DNA of 64,000 nt. It comes from WHTI01 sp963826105. Lineage in GTDB: Bacteria > Actinomycetota > CADDZG01 > WHSQ01. Below, one piece after another: positions 28,511 to 36,636 of the stretch (position 1 is the first letter of the stretch; every line of letters begins with the position of its first letter). Where the stretch lies: assembly GCA_963826105.1 (NCBI GenBank), contig CAWGWA010000001.1, positions 1 through 64,000 of the forward strand, written 5' to 3'. The translations under genes and the position numbers were made by a program. The notes under the pieces are model-generated. The model did no database searches and was not told the origin of the DNA. It was given only the letters and a program-made list of their open reading frames with translations.

Positions 28511-30045
28511 GTGCGAGAATCTACCCCGATTCGGATGAACTTGACCACGCGGTCCGATAACGGACCTCCCGAGCCTCGCCTGGCGGCTACCGTCGTGCCG
28601 CTTCGAGACGGCGCGGACGGGCTCGAGGTCCTCCTGACGATCCGGCCCGAGGCGATGCGATTCATGGGTGGGATGGCGGTTTTCCCGGGCGGGGCCCTGG
28701 CCCCCGCCGACTACGACCCCCGCTGGGAGGGCCCTTCGGCGCTCTCCGGGGCCGAGGCGGCGGCTTCCCTGGGGATCGACGACCCCCGTGAGGCCCTCGG
28801 AACGCTCGTCTGCGCCCTGCGTGAGGCGTACGAGGAGGTCGGGCTCCTGCTGGCCTCGGGGGAAGACGAGAGCCTTAGCCGGATGGACGCCGCGGATGCG
28901 GCCGTGTTCCTCGAGGACTGCCTCGCCGCCGAGGTGACCCTGGCCACCGATGCCCTCGTCCCGGCCGGGCGCTGGGTGACGCCGGCGGGCTCCCCGATCC
29001 GCTTCGACGCCCGCTTCTTCATCGCCCGGGTTCCCACGGGATGGGAGCCGGTCCCCGATCCCCGTGAGGTCGAGTCGTGGCTGTGGGTGAGGCCGGGCGC
29101 GGCGTTGGCGAGACTGGCCGCCGGCGAGTTGATCATGGCGCCGCCCACGATCGAGATGCTCCAACGCCTCGAAGCGTTCCCCGGCAGCACCGAGTCGCTC
29201 GAGGCTCTGCGCAAGGAATCGTCGGTCCGGGGCGGAGTCATGAACGTCCGTCTGTCTCCGCTGGTCCGGGTCGTCCTCGCTCCGAACGCCGGGGTCATGA
29301 CGGGCCCGGGAACCAACTCCTACGTCGTGGGGACCGGTCCGGTCGTGGTGATCGATCCCGCGGTCGACGATGACGGCTACCTCGATGCGCTCCTGGATAA
29401 CGAGGAGGTCTCCGAGATCCTGATCACCCACCGACACTCCGACCACGTCGGAGGCGTCGCCGCGCTTGGTGGCCCGGACCGGGGCTCCGGTGCGCGCGTT
29501 CGGGACCGAACCCGCCGGAGGCGTCGAGATCGACCCTCTGGCCGACGGCGACGAGATCGCCGCGGGAGGAGCCACCCTGGTCGCGCTCCACACGCCGGGG
29601 CATGCCTCCGACCACCTCTGCTTCTTACTCAAGGGAGCCGCCTCTGTCTTCGCGGGGGACAACATCGTTGGTCAGGGAACCGCGGTGATCGCTCCGCCCG
29701 ACGGTGACATGGGCGACTATCTCGCAAGCCTGAAGCGCATGCGCAGCGCTCGGGATCGACCGGATCTACCCGAGTCACTTCCTCCCGCTCGACGGCGGCG
29801 ACGAGGTGATCGACGGCTACCTCGCCCATCGGGCCGAACGGGAGGCTGCGATCCTCGAGGCGTTGGCAAGTGGGCCCCTGACCCCTGAGGAGATCGTCGA
29901 GCACGTTTACACCGATACGTCCCCCGCCCTCTATCCGCTCGCGGCGATGTCGGTCCGGGCCCATCTCGAGTTCGCCGAGAGGAAGGGGGTAACCCTCGAG
30001 GACGGCGGTCGTTGGAGATTGGTAGGGGATGCGAGCGCCAGGTAG
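28511..30045 (+). CDS. Nudix hydrolase-metallo-beta-lactamase fusion
   Basis: Two enzymes share one gene. Residues ~15-235 are a Nudix hydrolase of the long-insert (NUDT19-like) type: FMGGMAVFPGG, an insertion, then ALREAYEEVG supplying the metal-binding REXXEE. Residues ~245-505 are an MBL-fold hydrolase of the LACTB2 type, with TGPGTNSYVVG, ITHRHSDHVGG (HXHXDH), LHTPGHASDH, FAGDNIVG and a C-terminal winged helix (LTPEEIVEHVY). One-base insertions near 29475 and 29747 split it; without them it is 511 uninterrupted codons. The two are adjacent but separate in mycobacteria. It probably hydrolyses a CoA- or nucleotide-linked ester or phosphate. Confidence 0.85.
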
Positions 30046-30110
30046 GAAGATGGAAGTCATGCCGGGGGGCGGATTCGCCCTCGACGGCACGATCCATTAT
30101 TGGATAGGTC

Positions 30111-32264
30111 GTGGTGGGAAGCATGAGGAAGAAGGGGAAGGGCTCCCGACGACGCAGTGAGCCCGTCCAGCGCGGAAGCTGGGGGTGGGCCGTTCGGCTC
30201 GCCGAACTGGTCGCGTGGGCGACCGCCGTCCTTCTCCTCGGCCTCCTTTTCATCGCCGATCTGAGCGACAACTCCCGTGGGATCGGGCTCATGCTGCTCG
30301 GGGGCCTGGTCGTCTGGCTGTTCACCCTCTTCCACCTCGTGATGCCAAGGGTCGGGACCCGAGGGTGGCTCCTGTGGGTCAGCGTCGTGGTCGACATGGG
30401 CCTGATCGCCGGATTCTTCGCACTTCTACGCGACGACATCGCCTCGATGGAGTTGATCTTCATCCCGACGATCGTGGCGGTGGGGCTGCTCGGCCGCCTC
30501 CGCGGCGCCGTGCTGGCCCCCGTCCTCGCGATGGTCGCCTACGTGGGGTTGACCGAGATCGCCGGGGAGCGCCCCGACGACGTTTCGATCGCCCTGGCCG
30601 CCGGTGTCTTCGTCCTGTCCGGTGCGGTTGCCGGGCTCGTCGCCCGTGAGCTCCGGGTCCACTACCAGGCCGAGCGCGAGGAGCACCGGCTCGCGACCGC
30701 GGTCCGCTACCGGCTCATGGCGGTCCTCGATGCCGTGAACGAGGCGATCGTGTTCTCCGACCGCGCCGGGATCGTGCGCGTGGTCAACCGGAGGGCCGGT
30801 GAGGTCTTCAGCCTCGACCCCGACCAGCACCTCGGTCTCCCGTTGGTCCAGTTACAGCGAACCCTCGCCCGCAAGACCGAAGATCCCGAGGGTTACATGG
30901 AGATGTTCCAGGAGCTCCGCGATGATCCCGAGGTCGAGATCCGGTCTGAGGTTGAGCAGATCCTTCCCGAGATCCGGCGCCTCCGTCTGTTCTCGGGTCC
31001 CGCGCTCGATGAGGCGGGAATGCTCGTCGGCCGCATCGACGTCTACACCGACATCACCGCCGCGGTCCGTCGTGCCAAGGAGATCCAGGATCTCTACGAG
31101 CAAGCGCGCACGACCGCGGAGAGCTACCAGCGAAGCCTCCTGCCCACCACCGTCCCGGCGCTTCCTCGTCACAGCTTCGTCGCGCACTATGTTCCGGCCG
31201 CGGGCCGGCGCGCAGTGTGTGGGGACTTCTATGACTTCATCACCCTGCCGGATGGTCGCGTCGGGGTCGTTCTCGCCGACATGTGCGGTATCGGGCCGGA
31301 CGCGGTGAGCGATGCCGCCCTGACGCGCTACACCTTGAAGTCGTTGATCATCGATCATCCCGATCCCGACAAGTTGCTCGACCGGATGAACTCGTTCTTC
31401 GCACGTGACATGTCCCCCGATCGCTTCGTGAGGATCTTCGTCGGCATCCTGGATCCCGAGCGTGCCGTACTCGAGTACGCGAACGCAGGTCACGTTCCGC
31501 CCGCGCTCCATCGATCCGATACCGGCGACGTCGAGTGGCTCTCCGAGGCCGGCATCCCGCTCGCGGTCGATCCCGACGCGACCTACACGATCGGGCGCGT
31601 CCAACTCGAACCTGGCGACATGTTCGTCCTTTACACCGACGGAGTCACCGAGGCCCCGCGCCGAGGCAAGCCGTTCGGCCAGAAGCGCTTCCTCGCGTTA
31701 CTCGAGCGCTACGGAACCGGAACCCCTGGTGAGCTCACCCAGGCGATCCGCCGCGGGGTCGACGCGTGGGTCGGAGAAGGGGAGCTGCGCGACGACCTCG
31801 CCATGCTCGTTTGCCGGGTCGTTCCGGACATGGACATCGGCGAGCCGAGCCGTGAACTCGTGCAGCCCAACGAGCCGTCGCGCCTCTCCGATGTGCGAGC
31901 GTTCGTCGCCGATTTCCTCGCCGACGTCCGGGCTCCCGTCGAGATCGCCGGCGAGATCGAGCTGGCCGTGGGCGAGGCGGCCGGGAACGCCTGCCGGCAC
32001 GGCCACAAACCCGACGGACGCAGCGAGATCAGGGTCCAGTGCGCCCTCGACGGCACCAAGGTCACGATCACGATCGCCGACGACGGCCCCGGCTTCGACC
32101 CGGGCGAGGTCGATCCCTCCGGCCTCCCCGACCGTTTCGCCTCTGGGGGCCGGGGCCTCTATCTGATGCGGACGGTGATGGACGACGTGGCCTGGGAGTC
32201 CTCCCCGGAGGGGACCACGGTCACGATGGCGAGGGATCTCGTACCGGTACGAAATGCGCGATGA
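30111..32264 (+). CDS. Membrane PP2C/SpoIIE phosphatase with PAS and HATPase (RsbW-like) domains
   Basis: The 717-aa regulator has four to six N-terminal membrane helices (residues ~30-180), then a PAS sensor domain (~205-320: DAVNEAIVFSDRAGIVRVVNRRAG), a SpoIIE/PP2C phosphatase domain (~340-570: VCGDFYDFITLPDGRVGVVLADMCGIG, LEYANAGHVPP, LYTDGVTEA) and a C-terminal HATPase_c domain (~590-710: GEAAGNACRHG, TIADDGPGFDPG, GGRGLYLMRTVMDD). This matches actinobacterial RsbU/RsbW-type switch proteins, which control anti-sigma antagonists. No cognate anti-sigma antagonist is adjacent. The start may be the in-frame ATG at 30123. Confidence 0.9.
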   Translation: MVGSMRKKGKGSRRRSEPVQRGSWGWAVRLAELVAWATAVLLLGLLFIADLSDNSRGIGLMLLGGLVVWLFTLFHLVMPRVGTRGWLLWVSVVVDMGLIAGFFALLRDDIASMELIFIPTIVAVGLLGRLRGAVLAPVLAMVAYVGLTEIAGERPDDVSIALAAGVFVLSGAVAGLVARELRVHYQAEREEHRLATAVRYRLMAVLDAVNEAIVFSDRAGIVRVVNRRAGEVFSLDPDQHLGLPLVQLQRTLARKTEDPEGYMEMFQELRDDPEVEIRSEVEQILPEIRRLRLFSGPALDEAGMLVGRIDVYTDITAAVRRAKEIQDLYEQARTTAESYQRSLLPTTVPALPRHSFVAHYVPAAGRRAVCGDFYDFITLPDGRVGVVLADMCGIGPDAVSDAALTRYTLKSLIIDHPDPDKLLDRMNSFFARDMSPDRFVRIFVGILDPERAVLEYANAGHVPPALHRSDTGDVEWLSEAGIPLAVDPDATYTIGRVQLEPGDMFVLYTDGVTEAPRRGKPFGQKRFLALLERYGTGTPGELTQAIRRGVDAWVGEGELRDDLAMLVCRVVPDMDIGEPSRELVQPNEPSRLSDVRAFVADFLADVRAPVEIAGEIELAVGEAAGNACRHGHKPDGRSEIRVQCALDGTKVTITIADDGPGFDPGEVDPSGLPDRFASGGRGLYLMRTVMDDVAWESSPEGTTVTMARDLVPVRNAR

Positions 32265-32331
32265 TGGTCCCTTGACCCTTCGGTCAAGTTTCTCCATAAT
32301 CCGAACGCAGGCCTCAATCAGGAGGAAGCAG

Positions 32332-33505
32332 ATGACCCGCGAAGCCGTCATCGTCGATGCCGTCCGGACCCCCTTGGGTAAGCGGGGCGGCAAGCTGAAG
32401 GACTGGCACCCCGTCGATCTTCTCGCCGAGACCCTGAAGGAATCGGTCGCCCGCACCGGCATCGAGCCGGGACTGGTCGACGACGTGATCTGTGGGTGCG
32501 TCTCGCAGGTCGGCGAACAGTCACTAAACGTCGGGCGCAACGCGTGGCTCGCTGCAGGTCTCCCCGAAGAGGTTCCGGCCACGACCGTCGATCGTCAGTG
32601 CGGTTCGTCGCAGCAGGCCGCGCACTTCGCCGCGCAGGGTGTCATCGCCGGCGCTTACGACGTCGCGATCGCATGCGGCGTCGAGCACATGACGCGCGTA
32701 CCGATGGGCTCGTCGATGTCGTCCGGCGGATTCCCGTTCCCCGACTCATTGATGTCGCGCTACGAAGGGGGCCTGGTGCAGCAGGGCATCTCGGCCGAGA
32801 TCATCGCCGAGAAGTGGGGCATCACGCGTGAGGACTGCGACGCCTTGAGCGCGCGCAGTCACACGCTCGCCGGTAAGGCGACCCAGGAAGGTTGGTTCAA
32901 GCACGAGATCCACCCGATCAAGGTCGAGACCGAGGACGGTCCCGAGCTGTTCGAGATCGACGAAGGCATCCGCACCCCGAACCTCGAGAAGATGGCGACG
33001 TTGCCGCCGGCGTTCAAGGAAGACGGCGTCGTTACTGCCGCGAACTCGTCACAGATCACCGACGGCGCCTCGGCCCTCATGATCATGACTCCGGAGAAGG
33101 CCAAGGAGCTCGGCCTCACGCCGCGGGCCCGGTTCCACACGTTCGCTCTTGCAGGCACCGACCCGATCTCCATGTTGACCGGTCCGATCCCCGCAACCCA
33201 GAAGGCGCTCGAAGCGTTCAGGCCTGTCGATGAGCGACATCGACGCGGTCGAGATCAACGAGGCGTTCGCGACCGTCGTGCTCGCGTGGAAGAAGGAGCT
33301 CGGCATCGAGGACGACTGGTTCGAGGATCACGTCAACGTGAACGGCGGCGCGATCGCACTGGGTCATCCCCTCGGTGGCTCCGGAGGTCGCTTGATGACG
33401 ACGTTGCTCCACACCCTCGAGCGCACCGGCGGCCGCTACGGCCTCCAGACGATGTGCGAAGGCGGGGGCCTGGCGAACGCCACCATCCTCGAACGCCTGG
33501 GCTAA
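32332..33505 (+). CDS. Thiolase (acetyl-CoA acetyltransferase family)
   Basis: ATG 32332 has AGGAGG at 32320-32325. The protein is about 390 aa once a one-base insertion near 33218 is removed (391 codons, the family's usual length). The nucleophile is the Cys of DRQCGSSQQA near residue 90. The other motifs are NEAFA, GGAIALGHPLGGSGGR (His) and the second catalytic Cys in TMCEGGG. It catalyses reversible thiolytic cleavage or condensation of acyl-CoAs. Whether it serves beta-oxidation or acetoacetyl-CoA synthesis cannot be told, because no other beta-oxidation gene is adjacent. Confidence 0.92.
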
Positions 33506-33518
33506 CTCCCCAAGACCG

Positions 33519-33873
33519 TCAGTCGGGGGTGGGGGAGCCGGTGCGGACCAGGACCATGGGTTCCATGCAGTGGCTCGGGGCCCGGTCCTTGGCGGCGACC
33601 TCGATCTTGAGCTCGAGTCCGCACATCGTGCAGACGTACTTGAGGCCGTACTCGGAGACATCGGTGACCTCGGGCTCGGGCTGAGAGGTCACCGCCGAGC
33701 GCATCCACCGGATCCCGAACCGGGCCATGAGGAAGAAGACGGTCACGGCGACACCGGCCCGGAGGTAGCCGAAGGACTTCGCCCAGGGCGTAGAAGGTCG
33801 CCGCGACGACCGCGAAGATCAGGTAGCCGGTGAATCCCCCACCGGACCGGGGGTTATCCACAGGGATATCCAC
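33519..33873 (-). CDS. Small membrane protein with cysteine (zinc-ribbon-like) tail, unknown function
   Basis: No family is recognised. A one-base insertion near 33775 splits a 117-aa protein. The N-terminal part (GYLIFAVVAATFYALG) and a second hydrophobic stretch (AVTVFFLMARFGI) are probable membrane helices. The C-terminal tail has YVCTMCGLEL, APSHCMEPM and basic residues, suggesting a small metal-binding site. The GTG start at 33873 falls in a run of DnaA-box-like sites, so the true start could be slightly downstream. It is convergent with the thiolase gene. Confidence 0.5.
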
Positions 33874-33885
33874 GCGTGTGGGTAA
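33854..33885. promoter_or_regulatory. Cluster of three DnaA-box-like sequences
   Basis: TTATCCACA at 33854-33862 is a perfect consensus DnaA box. TATCCACG (33867-33874) and, on the other strand, TTACCCACA (33877-33885) are one mismatch away. They overlap the start of the small membrane gene. No dnaA gene is in the window. Confidence 0.4.
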
Positions 33886-33903
33886 ATGACATCTTTGTGA
33901 TTC

Positions 33904-34206
33904 TCACCTCCGGAGCGCCACGAAGCGCTCCACCACCTCGAGGAGCTCGTCGACCTTCGCCTGTCCGTCGCCCGAGTTGAGGCCATCCCTGACGCAGCCC
34001 TGAACGTGATCCTCAAGTACCACGAGGGCGACCTTGTCGAGGGCGGCCCGGACCGCGGAGATCTGCGTGAGGACGTCGACGCAGTACTTCTCCTCGTCGA
34101 TCATCCGGGAGATGCCCTTGATCTGCCCCTCGATCCGTCCGAGGCGATCCAGCAGCTTCTTCTTGTCGTGCCCGTAAGACCCGTGCACGTGGGTTGGTTC
34201 GCTCAT
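33904..34206 (-). CDS. csoR: CsoR-family copper-sensing repressor
   Basis: This 100-aa four-helix protein has RLGRIEGQIKGISRMIDEEKYCVDVLTQISAVRAALDKVALVVLEDHVQGCV. The Cys of KYC, the His of DHV and the Cys of GCV form the C-H-C Cu(I) site of CsoR. Binding copper releases it from DNA and turns on copper export genes. The operator-like inverted repeat at 34210-34228 lies just in front of its own start, so autoregulation is likely. No copper ATPase or chaperone is in the window, which is unusual. Confidence 0.88.
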   Translation of the reverse strand: MSEPTHVHGSYGHDKKKLLDRLGRIEGQIKGISRMIDEEKYCVDVLTQISAVRAALDKVALVVLEDHVQGCVRDGLNSGDGQAKVDELLEVVERFVALRR

Positions 34207-34209
34207 GTG

Positions 34210-34228
34210 GATACCCTCCGGGGGTATC
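34210..34228. promoter_or_regulatory. CsoR-type operator
   Basis: GATACCC at 34210-34216 and GGGTATC at 34222-34228 are a perfect 7-bp inverted repeat with a 5-nt spacer. This matches the GC-rich TACCC/GGGTA form of known CsoR operators and sits 3 nt upstream of the csoR start codon. Confidence 0.7.
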
Positions 34229-34236
34229 TTACGCCA

Positions 34237-34467
34237 CTAGTGCCACTGGGTCGAGAGGATGAACGCCCCGGTGATCAGACCGAGCCCGTAGAACAGCCTC
34301 CAGTTGGCGGTTCCCCCGCCGAAGGCCGACACGTAGTTGGCGATGATCACGATCAGCCCGACGCCCATGAGGATGAAGAACAGGATCCCCACCCATTCGG
34401 GGGAATGTCTCGGCTTCGCCTTGGGCGGCGGCTGTTTGCGCTGTCGTTTGGATCGACTCTTAGGCAT
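34237..34467 (-). CDS. crgA: Cell division protein CrgA
   Basis: The 76-aa protein has a basic N-terminus (PKSRSKRQRKQ), the motif SPEWVGILFFILMGVGLIVIIANYVSAFG (first membrane helix) and a second helix (WRLFYGLGLITGAFILSTQW). This two-helix layout with a basic N-tail is CrgA, which recruits FtsZ-ring and peptidoglycan proteins in actinobacteria. In mycobacteria crgA lies near pknB and pabA/trpG, as here. ATG 34467 is 38 nt from the divergent srtE start, and no Shine-Dalgarno is visible, so both may be leaderless. Confidence 0.9.
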   Translation of the reverse strand: MPKSRSKRQRKQPPPKAKPRHSPEWVGILFFILMGVGLIVIIANYVSAFGGGTANWRLFYGLGLITGAFILSTQWH

Positions 34468-34505
34468 GGCTTCGGATAGTAGCCGGGATATCGTTGCCTG
34501 CGAAT

Positions 34506-35137
34506 ATGTCTCCCCTGAAGATCCTCGGAAAGTTCCTGATCTCTGTCGGCGTGGGCGTGTTGCTCTTCCTGGTCTGGACCCTGTGGGGCACCGGCATCTA
34601 CACCGAGCGGCAGCAGAACCGGCTCGAGACGGAGTTCGCCGCGCTCGAGCCGGCGGCCGAGACACGGTCGCCCCGGCCCGAACTTCGATCCGGCGCCCGG
34701 CGCCCCCGTGTTCAAACTCGAGATCCCGAAGATCAACGTCGATCACATCGTGGTCGAGGGCGTCGGCATCGAGCAGCTAAAAGCCGGGCCCGGCCACTAC
34801 CCGGCCTGCGAGGACCGGTTCGCCGCTCCCGTCTGTGCCTCAGGGACGAGGACGACGTGTTCTGGCCCGGCGAGGAGGGACGGGTGATCGTTTCCGGTCA
34901 CCGCACGACCTACGGCGCTCCGTTCTGGGACCTCGACAGACTCGAGCCCGGCGATCGCGATCACGACGACGACCAAGTGGGGAACCTTCCATTACGTCGT
35001 CACTAAGATGACGGTGGTCGAAGACGACGAGCCGGTTCCCTCGATCCGGCAACCGGGCCGAGCTCCTGCTCACTACCTGCAACCCGAAGTTCTCCGCCGA
35101 CCAGCGACTCATCGTCTTCGCCGAGTTGGAGGTCTGA
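34506..35137 (+). CDS. srtE: Class E sortase
   Basis: The reconstructed 209-aa protein has an N-terminal membrane helix (KFLISVGVGVLLFLVWTLW), a stalk, then the sortase fold. Strand-start FKLEIPKINVDHIVVEGV is followed by GHYP, the catalytic His in IVSGHRTTYG, and the catalytic Cys in LLLTTCNPKFS. Class E sortases of actinobacteria anchor LAxTG-type proteins to the wall. Frameshifts lie near 34672, 34848, 34964 and 35049; correcting them gives 210 codons. The secreted proteins in this window show no obvious LPxTG tail, so their link to this sortase is unproven. Confidence 0.85.
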
Positions 35138-35281
35138 TGACCGAGCCGAACCGCGACTCCGAAACAGCCGAGTAAGTGGAAGCGGCGCGGGCTCGAGCTC
35201 GCCCTGTGGGCCACGGTTGCGATCATCACCTCGCTGCTGTTGATCTACGCCTCCGACCGCTGGCTCCCGGCGAACTTCTAG
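35137..35281 (+). CDS. Small membrane protein downstream of srtE
   Basis: Its ATG overlaps the srtE stop (TGATG at 35135-35139), so the two are cotranscribed. A one-base insertion near 35170 breaks it; corrected, it encodes 47 aa (MTEPNRDSET ... PSKWKRRGLELALWATVAIITSL and on to WLPANF) with one membrane helix and a basic stretch before it. Small membrane proteins are common next to class E sortases in actinobacteria. Function unknown. Confidence 0.55.
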
Positions 35282-35305
35282 TACGCGCGCAGTAGTCTCG
35301 GAAGC

Positions 35306-35884
35306 ATGAAGCTGCTGCTCGTCGATAATTTCGATTCGTTCGTCTACAACCTCGCGCAGGCCTTCGGGGCGCTCGGGGCGGATCCGGTCGTGCTCCGCAG
35401 CGATCGCTCCCTCGACGATCTTGTCGCCACCGAGCCCGACGCGGTCGTCATCTCGCCGGGACCGGGCACGCCGCTGGAGTCCGGCGTCTCGATCGAGGCG
35501 ATCCGTCACTTCAGTGCCCAGGGGATCCCGTTGCTCGGTGTCTGCCTCGGGCATCAGTGCATCACCGAAGCGTTCGGCGGTCGCGTCGAGCGCGCCATCG
35601 TCGGCCCGGTTCACGGCAAGACCTCCGAGATCACGCACAACGATCAGGGCGTGTTCAAGGGACTACCGTCTCCGTTCGTCGCTACCCGCTATCACTCGCT
35701 CGCCGTCGAAGAGGCGCTCCCGGACATCCTCGAGGTCACCGCCCGCAGCTCCGACGGCGTCGTGATGGGCCTCCGCCACAAGGAACTCGCAGTCGAGGGC
35801 GTCCAGTTCCACCCGGAGTCGGTCCTCACCGACGAGGGCCCGAAGCTCATGGCGAACTTCCTCACCATCGCCGCCCGCGTCTGA
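35306..35884 (+). CDS. pabA: Anthranilate/aminodeoxychorismate synthase glutaminase subunit
   Basis: The 192-aa class I glutamine amidotransferase has nucleophile Cys in GVCLGHQC and the His-Glu pair in QFHPES. It supplies ammonia for p-aminobenzoate (folate) or anthranilate (tryptophan) synthesis. The oxyanion strand ISPGPGTP and the His motif YHSLAV are present. No chorismate-binding subunit is adjacent, so pabA versus trpG cannot be settled, but this gene is always near pknB in actinobacteria, where it is called either. Confidence 0.9.
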   Translation: MKLLLVDNFDSFVYNLAQAFGALGADPVVLRSDRSLDDLVATEPDAVVISPGPGTPLESGVSIEAIRHFSAQGIPLLGVCLGHQCITEAFGGRVERAIVGPVHGKTSEITHNDQGVFKGLPSPFVATRYHSLAVEEALPDILEVTARSSDGVVMGLRHKELAVEGVQFHPESVLTDEGPKLMANFLTIAARV

Positions 35885-35888
35885 AGGC

Positions 35889-36631
35889 TCAGTTCTGTGG
35901 GTTGAAGGTCACCGGGATCTCGAGCGAGCGTTCGACGCCATCCTGCAGCGCGGTCACCTTCAGGGTTCCGCGCCGACGAGGATGACGTCGAGCGGTACCG
36001 AGATGATGCCGGCCCCCGAGCGGACGACGTCGTAATACTTCCGATCGCTCGCTTCGAGCTTGAGCCTGACGTCGACTTCCTCCCGTAAGGCGACCTCGAC
36101 CCGGATCGAATGGGTCGTCAGTGAGTCACCCGGCGCGGGCTGCAGGATCTCGAGCCAGGGTCGGAACCGTTCGTAGTCGGCGCGAGTCACTGGTTCGTCG
36201 GTGGCGTCTCCGTCGCCGGTGATCACCTCGATCGACGCGGTCTCCGATTCGAACGCGACCGAGGCTTCCGGATCGGTCGCCGTGAGCCCGTAGACCACTT
36301 GACTCGCCCGCCGCGCGACCTCGGTGTCCGTCGCGTCGACGAACCCCTCGCCGACCTCGACGGTGATCAAGTCACCATCGACGGAGACCTCGGAGATCTC
36401 GACGCCAGAAAGGGCCGAGCTCAAGCGGCCCGGGGCCGGGGCCAGCATCGACTGCGCCACGCCCTCGAGCCCCTCGCCGGGATGGAGTTCACGGTTCACC
36501 GGCGTCAGGGCATCGCCATCGAAGTAGTAGACGGTCGCAACCGTCGGCGTCTCGGTCTGCGGCTCTTTCCCCCCACCGGTGCAACCGGCGAGCACGAGCA
36601 AGAGAGCGCCGGCGAGCCGCGTGGCGCGCAT
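35889..36631 (-). CDS. GerMN-domain lipoprotein
   Basis: The 247-aa lipoprotein has signal and lipobox LLLVLAGC (acylated Cys near residue 17). A GerMN domain (YYFDGDALTPVNRELHPGEGLEGVAQSML) and a Gmad2-like C-terminal beta domain (PAPGDSLTTHSIRVEVAL, TLKVTALQDG) follow. These domains occur in spore-germination and envelope proteins and in the MtrAB-associated LpqB. A one-base deletion near 35970 truncates the ORF at 35960; the rest (GTLKVTALQDGVERSLE) continues in the other frame to 35889. The gene lies 5 nt downstream of pknB and is probably in the same operon. Confidence 0.8.
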
Positions 36632-36636
36632 GGGGA

